NCBI GenBank assembly: GCA_025352795.1
Contig: JANXSF010000134.1
Location: forward strand, 1 to 44,793
Length of the DNA: 44,793 nucleotides
Reading direction: 5' to 3'
Source: Acidobacteriota bacterium
GTDB taxonomy: Bacteria; Acidobacteriota; Terriglobia; Bryobacterales; Bryobacteraceae
The number at the start of each line of letters is the position of its first letter. Within the stretch, counting starts at the first letter, position 1. The translations under genes were made by a program, and so were the position numbers. The notes under the pieces are model-generated. The model was not told the origin of the DNA, made no database searches, and saw nothing but the letters and a program-made list of their open reading frames with translations. Below, one piece after another: positions 8,806 through 16,537 of this stretch.

Positions 8806-8882
8806 TCTAGGATAGCGCGAGTTATATCAGCTTAGACCCGAAAATCCTTAATGGTGGCCGACCAGAATGAGTACCCACGACT
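8806..8882 (-). repeat. recJ-attached copy of the direct repeat (copy B)
   Basis: This copy contains the last 17 codons of recJ, the TAA stop (8834-8832) and 26 bp of downstream sequence. It matches 7115-7190 in the same orientation. Differences are one indel near 8817, three substitutions between 8826 and 8832 and one synonymous change at 8877. The two copies bracket the ATPase cassette and could support its excision by recombination. Confidence 0.9.
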
Positions 8883-10577
8883 TGCCGAATACGGATCATC
8901 CTCCACAGTAAACGCCACGTCGATCTTCATCCCTGGCTGCAACTCTGCTGCACGATGGCCCATGTCCCAGGCCTTCATCGTCATCACTCTTCCATTGCGA
9001 CGGAGCTTTACTCGCAAATGTTTTTCGGCGAACACTTCCCCAGGGCCGGCCACTTCCGCTTGCAGAGCGGCCAGCATTGGAGCCGGGTTGCCCATGCCGA
9101 ATGGGGCCATGGAAAGGAGTGCTGTTGCGGTTGGATCGTCCAACTCATCCAACGAAACCATTGCGTCTATTTCATAAGTCTTGCGGAAGTCTTCGGTGCT
9201 TAACTGGGATGCCGCCACTAACTGGAAACGTCGGCGAAATTCTTCTAAGTTACTGGCCTCCAATGTTAGTCCGGCCGCTTGCTTATGGCCTCCGAATTTC
9301 ACAAATAGTTCAGCCATACTTTCCAGACCTTGCAGCAGATGAAAGTTCACCGCGCTGCGTCCTGACCCTTGCACTTTGCCGGTTTCCGTATCGATGCTGA
9401 GCACGAACGCCGGACGATGAAAGCGGTCCACCATGCGGCTGGCAACGATTCCGACCACTCCTTTGTGCCAGTTCTCACCAGCGAAAACCAGCGCGTGCGA
9501 TTCATCCGTCACCGGAACCTGTTCGCACTCACGCACAATGGCGGCGATGATTTCCTGCTCTGTCTGTTGACGTTCCGTGTTCAGCACGTTCAACTGTTCA
9601 GCCAATGCGAATGCGCGGGCTTCATCGGCGGTCAAAAACATTTCAATGGCATCGGCAGGATTGGCCATACGGCCCGCAGCGTTAATTCGTGGAGCAATGC
9701 GGAAAGCCACTTGCCCCGCCGATGGCGATTGGTTGGGCTCAAACCCGGCCACTTGCAAGAGGGCCCGCAGACCAGGATTGCGGGTTGCTGCCAAATCAGC
9801 CAAGCCATGCTTAACGATGATTCGATTTTCACCTTCCAGCGGAACCACGTCAGCCACCGTCGCCACTGCCGCCAACTTCAATAAACTGAGCAGAATTTTT
9901 TGACGACGTGCTGCATCCCAACCCAACGCTTCATGCAGCGCCTGCACCAACTTCAGCGTCACCCCTGCACCGCACAAGTTCTTTTCCGGATACGGACAAT
10001 CTGGCCGATTCGGATTCAGAACAGCCACCGCAGGCGGCAATTCCTCTTCCGGCAAATGGTGATCGGTCACAATGCAATCGATCCCCAACGCAGCAGCCTG
10101 CTTCACCACGGCAGTGGCGCGGATGCCTGTATCCACGCTGATGATCAGCTTTACACTATCGGCCGCAGCTTGTTCAATGACTTCGGCATGCATCCCATAA
10201 CCATCTTTCAAGCGATGAGGAACGTGAAAGCTGGCGTTCAATCCAGCAAGTCGCAGCGCCGTTTTTAGAATCACCACGGACGTGATCCCGTCCACATCGT
10301 AATCCCCATATAACAGCACTTTTTCCTGACCTTCAATGGCCCGCAGCAAACGGGCCACGGCATCTTTCATGCCTGCCATCAGCATTGGGTCATGCAGATC
10401 ATCCAGCGAAGGCTCCATGAAGCGGCGCACTTCCGCGCGCGTGCGCAGGCCACGTTTCCAAAGGATTTTGGCAACAATTGATGGGATGCCCCAATCGCTG
10501 GGGATTTCTGCGAGGGCCGGTTGAAGCCACCGCGCCGGTCTAGTTCTTGGAGAAGTAGCCGCCGCTGATGGGTTCAT
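8832..10577 (-). CDS. recJ: Single-stranded-DNA-specific 5'-3' exonuclease RecJ
   Basis: RecJ degrades single-stranded DNA 5' to 3' in recombination and mismatch or base-excision repair, using Mn/Mg. The 581-aa product shows the DHH-family motifs in order: LLYGDYDVDG (about 89-98), ISVDTG (146-151), TDHH (171-174), and the DHHA1 motif GGHKQAAG (429-436). An OB-like C-terminal domain follows. I chose ATG 10577 because GGAGG lies 9 nt before it; upstream in-frame alternatives lack this. The start overlaps the end of the 169-aa gene by 38 nt, so recJ is translated as part of the microcompartment-linked minus-strand unit. Its 3' end is the insertion point of the ATPase cassette. Confidence 0.93.
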   Translation of the reverse strand: MNPSAAATSPRTRPARWLQPALAEIPSDWGIPSIVAKILWKRGLRTRAEVRRFMEPSLDDLHDPMLMAGMKDAVARLLRAIEGQEKVLLYGDYDVDGITSVVILKTALRLAGLNASFHVPHRLKDGYGMHAEVIEQAAADSVKLIISVDTGIRATAVVKQAAALGIDCIVTDHHLPEEELPPAVAVLNPNRPDCPYPEKNLCGAGVTLKLVQALHEALGWDAARRQKILLSLLKLAAVATVADVVPLEGENRIIVKHGLADLAATRNPGLRALLQVAGFEPNQSPSAGQVAFRIAPRINAAGRMANPADAIEMFLTADEARAFALAEQLNVLNTERQQTEQEIIAAIVRECEQVPVTDESHALVFAGENWHKGVVGIVASRMVDRFHRPAFVLSIDTETGKVQGSGRSAVNFHLLQGLESMAELFVKFGGHKQAAGLTLEASNLEEFRRRFQLVAASQLSTEDFRKTYEIDAMVSLDELDDPTATALLSMAPFGMGNPAPMLAALQAEVAGPGEVFAEKHLRVKLRRNGRVMTMKAWDMGHRAAELQPGMKIDVAFTVEDDPYSASRGYSFWSATIKDFRV

Positions 10578-11049
10578 CGTCAATGTCCTCCGGACCGCCA
10601 AACCCTGGGGAAAATACTTCGAACTGCGCAAGAATATCTAACAGTTCTTTGTACCAGGTGGTGGTAGCGCTGAACAGATACGTTTGGGTAGCGTGATCGA
10701 AGCTCAGGTCCAGTGCGGAGATGAATCCTTCGTACATTTTCAGGCGCTGTAAGTCACGGGCCAGGTTACGACGCTCATCGCGATCCAGATCCAATTCATC
10801 CAACTGGTCCATTAGTTCGCCAATTTGCCCGGCGGGTAAAGTCTTGTAGTGAACCACAATAATACGAATGCCTGCGGCTTCCGCCACAGCAAAAAATTCA
10901 CGAAAATCAGGGTGAGCTTCAGCATCCCAAACAATAGCCATTTCCCGATCAATTTCCGAGCGTTCCATGCCATAGAAGATGGCGAACTTCCTTTCGCTCA
11001 AGGATTGATCAATTTCCTGTTTCAGGGAATCTAGATTTTCATAGTTCAT
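10540..11049 (-). CDS. Unknown 169-aa acidic protein between aldehyde dehydrogenase and recJ
   Basis: I do not recognise the family. It is soluble, with no signal peptide or membrane segment. A negatively charged helical segment (QIGELMDQLDELDLDRDE) follows a strand-like stretch IRIIVVHYKTLP. The C-terminus is aromatic and acidic (FSPGFGGPEDIDDEP). The ATG overlaps the aldehyde dehydrogenase stop by 4 nt (ATGA at 11046-11049) and its end overlaps recJ. The overlaps and length make it a real gene. Co-translation suggests a link to the microcompartment enzyme, but this is not shown. Confidence 0.75.
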   Translation of the reverse strand: MNYENLDSLKQEIDQSLSERKFAIFYGMERSEIDREMAIVWDAEAHPDFREFFAVAEAAGIRIIVVHYKTLPAGQIGELMDQLDELDLDRDERRNLARDLQRLKMYEGFISALDLSFDHATQTYLFSATTTWYKELLDILAQFEVFSPGFGGPEDIDDEPISGGYFSKN

Positions 11050-12857
11050 CGTTCAGCCACCACCAACACATCATATTGAATTCCCAGGTCGCGCGCTGAA
11101 GGGGTCACGATGGATTTTTTGCCAATATAAATTTTGCGTCCCTGGTTGATCGCCTGACGAATATCGTTTTCACAGACGAAGTCGGCCAACTCAATTTTAG
11201 GAACCGGAGGCGGAGGTGTGGCGGGTGTCGGCGCGACGAAAGTCGACGGTTCTGGTTTGGGCTTCGCAGGCAAATCGCAACCGCAATCCGCCGCTACCAC
11301 GGGTGAAGAAACAGGCATGCCACGGTCTGCCAAAAAGCGATCCACAATTGAGCTGACACTGGCCTGGTTCAAGCCTGCGGCCACTTGCCCATCGGTCAGG
11401 CCGCGCTTTGATAGGTATCGTTCTACTGCCGATGCTACGGCATCTTTATTCACACTCTGCGACGACAATACAGGCTCCTCCAAACGTGGCGGAAATGCTT
11501 CTTCGGGCTTGCGCACGGCCCAGGCCAAACGCTTCGTATTGATCAAGTGCAGCGGCGTCACATTATCGCCAGTGCTATTGCCAGCCATGGCCCCGCAGCC
11601 CAACGTCATGGCCGGGAACACATTGGTCGTAATGCCGGTGGACCCTTGTGGCGTGGGCGTATTCACTAACACGCGGAACGCTGGCATAAGACGCCCATAT
11701 TCGCGCGCCTTCGCTTCATCTTCCGTATAAATACCGCAGGTATGGCCTAATCCGCCGAATCGTAAAATGGCTTGGCAGGCTTCCACGGCTTTGTTGAAAT
11801 CATCCACAAAATAGAGCGATAAAACAGGACTCAGCTTTTCCGCCGATAGCGGATGCCCAGCCCCAATACCGCCCAGTTCGGCAATCAGCACCGTTGTGGA
11901 ATCAGCCACGCTGAAACCGGCCATCTGGGCGATCTTGCGGGGGTCCTGCCCAACGCAATCGGCATTGACGGTGGTGCCATGGCGGAACAATAACTTTCCT
12001 AGCGCCGTAGTTTGGGATGCATCGCACAGGTGCGCACCTTGGCTGGTGAGTGCGGCAAGAATCGGTTCCCGCAACTTCTTTTCGGCTACCAGGGTTTGTT
12101 CACTGGAACACAGCGTGCCGAAATCGAAAGTCTTGCCGCTGAGAATTTTGGTTACGGAATCGGACACGTTGGCGGTAGTATCCACTAACACTGGAACGTT
12201 GCCCGGACCCACTCCATAAGCGGGCTTGCCACTGGAATAAGCAGCCTTCACAATGCCACTGCCTCCGGTAGAAAGAATCAGCGCAGTGTGCTTGTGGCGC
12301 ATCAGTTCATGAGTGCCTTCCATGGTGGCTTGGGTGACGCATTGAATTATGCCTTCCGGTGCACCAGCAGCGGTGGCCGCGCGCGAGAGCACGTCGATGG
12401 TTGCGCAACTGCAAGCCTTGGCTCTGGGATGCGGGCTATGAACAATAGCGTTCCCCGCCTTCAACGCGATCAGTGTTTTATAGATGGCAGTGGACGTGGG
12501 ATTGGTGGTGGGTAGGATGGCCGCAACAACGCCGACGGGCTCGGCAATTTCGACGACTCTTTCGTCAGGCAATTCGCGTATAATGCCGATGGTCTTCATG
12601 CCCTGCATGCGTCGCGGCAAAAGGTCGGCAGCCAACATGTTCTTGGCCACTTTATCTTTCACGCGGCCATAGCCGGTTTCTTCAACGGCCATTTCAGCCA
12701 GACGCAATGCAGCTCCACGCGCAGCGAATGCCATGGCCTCAACAATCGTATCTACCTGTTGCTGATTGAAGCCTCGGTAGGAGTGCCAGGCGTTCCAGGC
12801 TTTGTCGACTTTGGCGCGGACTTCCTGAATGGACAGGAGGTCATTATCCTGGAGCAT
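11046..12857 (-). CDS. CoA-acylating aldehyde dehydrogenase, microcompartment-associated, with extended C-terminus
   Basis: It probably converts an aldehyde plus CoA and NAD to acyl-CoA inside a microcompartment. Residues 1-465 are the dehydrogenase: STGGSGIVKAAYSSGKPAYG (196-215), and the catalytic Cys in TFDFGTLCSSEQ (Cys250), as in EutE/PduP/AdhE. The 603-aa length exceeds the usual 450-500. The tail has two similar amphipathic helices, AVERYLSKRG (about 477-486) and IVDRFLADRG (504-513), resembling encapsulation peptides. A Pro-rich linker (530-554) follows. The last segment (555-603) contains the motif VTPSARDLG, reminiscent of a motif in EutT/EutQ-type and other microcompartment proteins. 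It sits 15 bp after the shell gene. Confidence 0.88.
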   Translation of the reverse strand: MLQDNDLLSIQEVRAKVDKAWNAWHSYRGFNQQQVDTIVEAMAFAARGAALRLAEMAVEETGYGRVKDKVAKNMLAADLLPRRMQGMKTIGIIRELPDERVVEIAEPVGVVAAILPTTNPTSTAIYKTLIALKAGNAIVHSPHPRAKACSCATIDVLSRAATAAGAPEGIIQCVTQATMEGTHELMRHKHTALILSTGGSGIVKAAYSSGKPAYGVGPGNVPVLVDTTANVSDSVTKILSGKTFDFGTLCSSEQTLVAEKKLREPILAALTSQGAHLCDASQTTALGKLLFRHGTTVNADCVGQDPRKIAQMAGFSVADSTTVLIAELGGIGAGHPLSAEKLSPVLSLYFVDDFNKAVEACQAILRFGGLGHTCGIYTEDEAKAREYGRLMPAFRVLVNTPTPQGSTGITTNVFPAMTLGCGAMAGNSTGDNVTPLHLINTKRLAWAVRKPEEAFPPRLEEPVLSSQSVNKDAVASAVERYLSKRGLTDGQVAAGLNQASVSSIVDRFLADRGMPVSSPVVAADCGCDLPAKPKPEPSTFVAPTPATPPPPVPKIELADFVCENDIRQAINQGRKIYIGKKSIVTPSARDLGIQYDVLVVAER

Positions 12858-12872
12858 GCCGCGTAGACCCGA

Positions 12873-13157
12873 TTACTTGCCAGACTTATGCGAGCCGGGC
12901 ACAATCTTTTCCACGTCTTCGTGGAGGTTGGGGATGACGTGGACGCTGACCAGTTCGCCAACGCGCCGGGCAGCAGCAGCTCCAGCATCGGTAGCGGCTT
13001 TGACGGCACCAACATCACCACGAACGGTGACAGTGACATATCCGGCGCCAATGAATTCTTTGCCTTGCAGTACGACGTTGGCGGTTTTGACCATTGCATC
13101 GGCAGCTTCAATAGCGCCAACCAGACCTTTGGTTTCAACCATTCCGAGGGCTTCCAT
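12873..13157 (-). CDS. Bacterial microcompartment shell protein, BMC-H (PduA/EutM/CcmK type)
   Basis: This 94-aa single-domain protein has the canonical hexamer-forming sequence: [20 protein letters not shown] at the start, [19 protein letters not shown] in the middle, and [14 protein letters not shown] near the end. Six copies form a hexagonal tile of the protein shell, with a central pore for substrates. A strong ribosome site, AAAGGAGG, precedes the ATG, fitting the high expression needed for a shell. It is first in the compact unit shell-aldehyde dehydrogenase-169 aa-recJ. No BMC-P pentamer, BMC-T trimer or signature enzyme is visible in the window, so a complete shell would need genes elsewhere. 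Confidence 0.95.
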   Translation of the reverse strand: MEALGMVETKGLVGAIEAADAMVKTANVVLQGKEFIGAGYVTVTVRGDVGAVKAATDAGAAAARRVGELVSVHVIPNLHEDVEKIVPGSHKSGK

Positions 13158-13181
13158 ATGCGCCTCCTTTTGAGAATTGTA

Positions 13182-13195
13182 CGTGATTTTTCACG
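13182..13195 (-). promoter_or_regulatory. Inverted repeat upstream of the shell gene
   Basis: CGTGA-TTTT-TCACG is a perfect 5-bp inverted repeat 25 bp before the shell ATG, in the 80-bp gap after the 119-aa gene. It could be an operator half-site pair or a short hairpin in the leader. It is too weak to be a convincing terminator alone. Confidence 0.25.
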
Positions 13196-13237
13196 GTAAC
13201 ACAGTATGAGGTGGGGAAGTGGGAAAAGGTGGGCGGG

Positions 13238-13597
13238 TTATTGGATGGTGACGGGTCTGATGTCAGCATAGAAGTTATTGATGAAGGTGGGGAAAGTTTG
13301 GCCATTCTTGGTTTCGCTCCTTCTTATTTCATATTTCGGGACAATCATGAGGTTAAGATTTGCCGCTAGTTGGCTATCCGTGCCGATCAGCATTCTTAGT
13401 AATGTTGGGGGAATGAACACTTGTCCATCAGTAGCCGCAACGTTGCAGTAAATCCCTTTTGCTTCGTTTTCAAAAAATGGAAGCATTAGCGAAGCAAGTG
13501 TAGTATCGCCCACTTTATAACCGTTTGGATCCCATTTCAACATCACCCCAAGTTCCTTGGAAATGGTAGAAATCAACTGTATGTTTTGTGCACGCAT
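13238..13597 (-). CDS. Hypothetical 119-aa protein
   Basis: I do not recognise it. The sequence has a normal composition with predicted alpha/beta alternation: MLKWDPNGYKVGDTTLASL, then VFIPPTLLRMLIG and LNLMIVPKYEI. There is no signal peptide or membrane segment. It begins 39 bp after the stop of the secreted Ig-like protein, in the same direction and another frame. It may be its own gene or the remnant of a longer one. No clear ribosome site precedes the ATG. Confidence 0.45.
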   Translation of the reverse strand: MRAQNIQLISTISKELGVMLKWDPNGYKVGDTTLASLMLPFFENEAKGIYCNVAATDGQVFIPPTLLRMLIGTDSQLAANLNLMIVPKYEIRRSETKNGQTFPTFINNFYADIRPVTIQ

Positions 13598-13636
13598 GGG
13601 GTATATGGGGAAGTGCCATTGGAAGGAATTGAAGCG

Positions 13637-14869
13637 TTATGTTTCCCTCCCATTGAATTCCCATGTGCCACATTCATAGGGTGATGGCGGAATGGTGTCC
13701 AAGGAATAGAGGGCGGCGGAATCGGACAGTTGCAATCCGTAAATTCCTGACTCATTCGGTACTAAAGAAAATACCCTACCACTGGGACCTTTTAGGCTTA
13801 GCTTTACTCCATCGGTAAAATCGCTGGTTGGAGGGTCGGGGCAAGATATGGGGTTACGATATGGATCGACAAAGACGCTACCAGGGACACTGCCGCCAAA
13901 GCCATAGATTGCCGCACTCTCAAGCCGACAGCCCATCGGCAAAAATGCGGCCGTGGACTCAGAAAATCCGAACGACTCTGCCGAGTATGTTGCAAATTGG
14001 GTGCTGACGGGATCATTCAGAGAGTATTGTGGTCCTTCGCCTTTTTTCAATCCTCGTTCGGAACCGATGCGTACAGATCGGAGTGGGATGCATTGGCCAG
14101 AATCGAGTACCTGCAGTTCTGACAGAGTAAATGGCGACGAATTAGAACACACACCTTCGTCTCGGCTAATTGGCACTGCCAGATTATCTGCCAAAACGCC
14201 ATTCACAAACGCTTGAACCGGAACTGCACACCCTCCAACGACGGTTGGCGGCACCTCAAATTCAAGAAGGTCCAGGCCCTTGCCATCCTTACGAACTCGC
14301 ACAAATCCCGTCTCTATGGGAGGATTCCCGAACTGTAGAGAAATGGTTTGCTGGTCAGGATCGGCACCCAATCCGGTGGCCGCAATCGTCCCCATTTTTC
14401 CAGTTTGCAAAGGATGGACCAGGCCCACCGCCACTCCATCTTTCGACGCAGTAACCTGCCATTTCACTCGGGGATTACGTACAAACTCGAAGCGCACCCG
14501 GACAATCATCACTTCAACGGAGAGTTGCCGCGAACCCAGCCTTACGGTCAAATTCGCATTACCTAATTTGGCAGTGATGGGGATTTGGACCGCACACCCA
14601 TCTAAACTGTTGACTTGCTTCGACTGCACGATCACAAGTTTCTGTTGCGACCCACCTTGCTGGAAACGCACAACAGGGGACAAACGGTCACTCGCCGGAT
14701 ACGGAACACCATAGTTATCGTACGCTGCATCCACTGATAGGATCGCCAGACTACCAGCAGCGAACCCTAAAAACGGATATATGCCATCTTGAGTTAAATG
14801 CGACACTTCGATTCGCCCTTGCCCCATTGCCAAGCCCGCCAGGCACAGTAACATCAAAGTTAGTCGCAT
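13637..14869 (-). CDS. Secreted Ig-like/IPT-domain protein of unknown role
   Basis: The product is about 410 aa. The start is placed at ATG 14869 because MRLTLMLLCLAGLAMGQG is a clear signal peptide; an in-frame TTG at 14899 would put ten polar residues before it. The rest is beta-rich. The segment TGLGADPDQQTISLQFGNPP and the following VEV-like strands resemble the Ig-like/IPT repeats common in large secreted acidobacterial proteins. The C-terminus is a second beta-rich region with Cys pairs. No catalytic motif is visible. It is the first gene of the minus-strand run and is divergent from the phosphoesterase at 15040 across about 170 bp. Confidence 0.65.
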   Translation of the reverse strand: MRLTLMLLCLAGLAMGQGRIEVSHLTQDGIYPFLGFAAGSLAILSVDAAYDNYGVPYPASDRLSPVVRFQQGGSQQKLVIVQSKQVNSLDGCAVQIPITAKLGNANLTVRLGSRQLSVEVMIVRVRFEFVRNPRVKWQVTASKDGVAVGLVHPLQTGKMGTIAATGLGADPDQQTISLQFGNPPIETGFVRVRKDGKGLDLLEFEVPPTVVGGCAVPVQAFVNGVLADNLAVPISRDEGVCSNSSPFTLSELQVLDSGQCIPLRSVRIGSERGLKKGEGPQYSLNDPVSTQFATYSAESFGFSESTAAFLPMGCRLESAAIYGFGGSVPGSVFVDPYRNPISCPDPPTSDFTDGVKLSLKGPSGRVFSLVPNESGIYGLQLSDSAALYSLDTIPPSPYECGTWEFNGRET

Positions 14870-15039
14870 ACTGAGTTGATCATATAGTAAATGCCCCAAA
14901 AATTACGACTATTTCTTGGAAATAAGCCCTAGAAACAGGAATGGGATTGGTGAAGAAACACTTTTTCAAATCACCAGAGGCTGACACCACTTTCCATTAT
15001 TGATACTCATTTGCTGGCAATCTGGTACACTCACCTGGC

Positions 15040-16369
15040 ATGTACCCCTCAAAATTAATTCAAATCTTGGCGTGTTGCATTCCCCTAACGCTTACCGCTC
15101 AAACTGAATTTCACATAGCCCTCATTGGTGATATGCCCTACGGTGCCGCAGCCGAGGCTCCCTTTGAACGGGTGATCGCCGATATCAACCGGCAGAATGT
15201 GGACATGACTTTCCACATTGGCGACACAAAAGTCCGGTTCCGGTCGTTGCGACGATTCACACTACGTGAAAACTTTGAATTGGTTTAATAGTTTCGACAA
15301 AGTCCTGATTTACACCCCAGGCGACAATGAATGGACCGATTGTGTGGGGACCAGCAATGGCGCATACGACCCGCTAGGCCGGTTGGATTTACTACGTAAA
15401 ACCTATTTCGCCAGCAATCTTAGCCTGGGCCGCCGCCCCATCGCTTTACAGCGGCAAAGTGACGATGCGAAGTATTCGCTCTTCGTCGAGAATGCCATGT
15501 TGGTGAAAGCCCCTGTGGTCTTTGCGACCATCAACCTTCCCGGCAGCAACAACAATCTGGAGTACAAAACTACCCAAGGCAATCCAAACAAGTTCTTCGA
15601 TAACGACAAGGAATACACGGCACGAAACGCGGCCAATTTGGCATGGTTGGCGAAGGCATTCCAAACAGCCAGAGATACGCACTCTTTGGGTGTAATGCTT
15701 TTCGTTCAGGCAAACATTTTCGAGTTTTTCCTGGACCCGATCACCGGCAGCACCCATTCCGGTTTCAGCGACTTCGTAAGCGCACTGCGCAAGGAAACCA
15801 ATAACTTCGCAGGGGAAGTGGTGCTTGTTTCCGGCGACACTCATTTCATGAGGATTGACAAGCCCTTGACCGACAAATATCCCGGCTGCATCTCAGCAAA
15901 AGGCGATTGCAAACCTTATGATGGACCTGTTGACGATCGCGGTGCACGGGTCTTGAATTTCACCCGTGTCGAAGTGCCTGGCCAGTCCGATGTGCATTGG
16001 ATGATTTGCCATATCCGTCCCAATAGCCGCAATTTGTTCCAGTTCGAATTCATGATCATGCCCCCGCTTGCCCCCGCTGGTGTCACCGCTGTGGTTACTG
16101 GTCCAGGGACTGCTCTGGCCGACAATACGTTTGAGACTGGCAGCAACCAAATCAGCCTCAACGGGTCTTTATCGTCAACTTCAAATACTGGTGGCGTCAC
16201 GTATTCCTGGGAGAACGCACCTGGATACCCTGTTGCAGCAATTCTTCAATCAACCACAGAATCACCGGTCGTCCAATTCAGCCAACGGGGGACGTATCAA
16301 CTCAAATTAACAGTAACGGACCGCACGGGCGCTTCGGCCTCAACTATAGTGACTCTGCGCTACGTCTAG
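15040..16369 (+). pseudogene. Secreted calcineurin-like phosphoesterase with PKD-like tail, frameshifted
   Basis: The first segment (15040-15288) has a signal peptide ending LTLTAQ and starts a metallophosphoesterase: IALIGDMPYG, then FHIGDTK. The reading continues in another frame as SGSGRCDDSHYVKTLNWF, YTPGDNEWTDC and VSGDTHFMRIDKPL, giving the remaining metal-ligand motifs. A C-terminal PKD/Ig-like domain (about 85 residues) ends with YQLKLTVTDRTG. Deleting one A from the run at about 15227-15230 joins the frames as GDTKSGSGRC and yields 442 aa. The substrate is unknown. The break may be a sequence error, since both halves are intact. Confidence 0.78.
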
Positions 16370-16537
16370 GTTCTAAGAAAACTGACTCAGCCTGATCTGC
16401 CTCTTTTTGGATAAAAGGGAAACATGGCAAATCACGCTGAAACTGTTTCCCTTGCAGAGCAGATCCGTAACAAAGTTCCACGCGTCCACCGGAGATTTCC
16501 CTTGCCCAGCCTCGCCTCCCACGATATGGTATTAAAC

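Noticed and set aside
9369-9884. A 171-codon plus-strand frame within recJ
   Set aside because: It is antisense to the conserved DHH/DHHA1 coding region and has no independent support.
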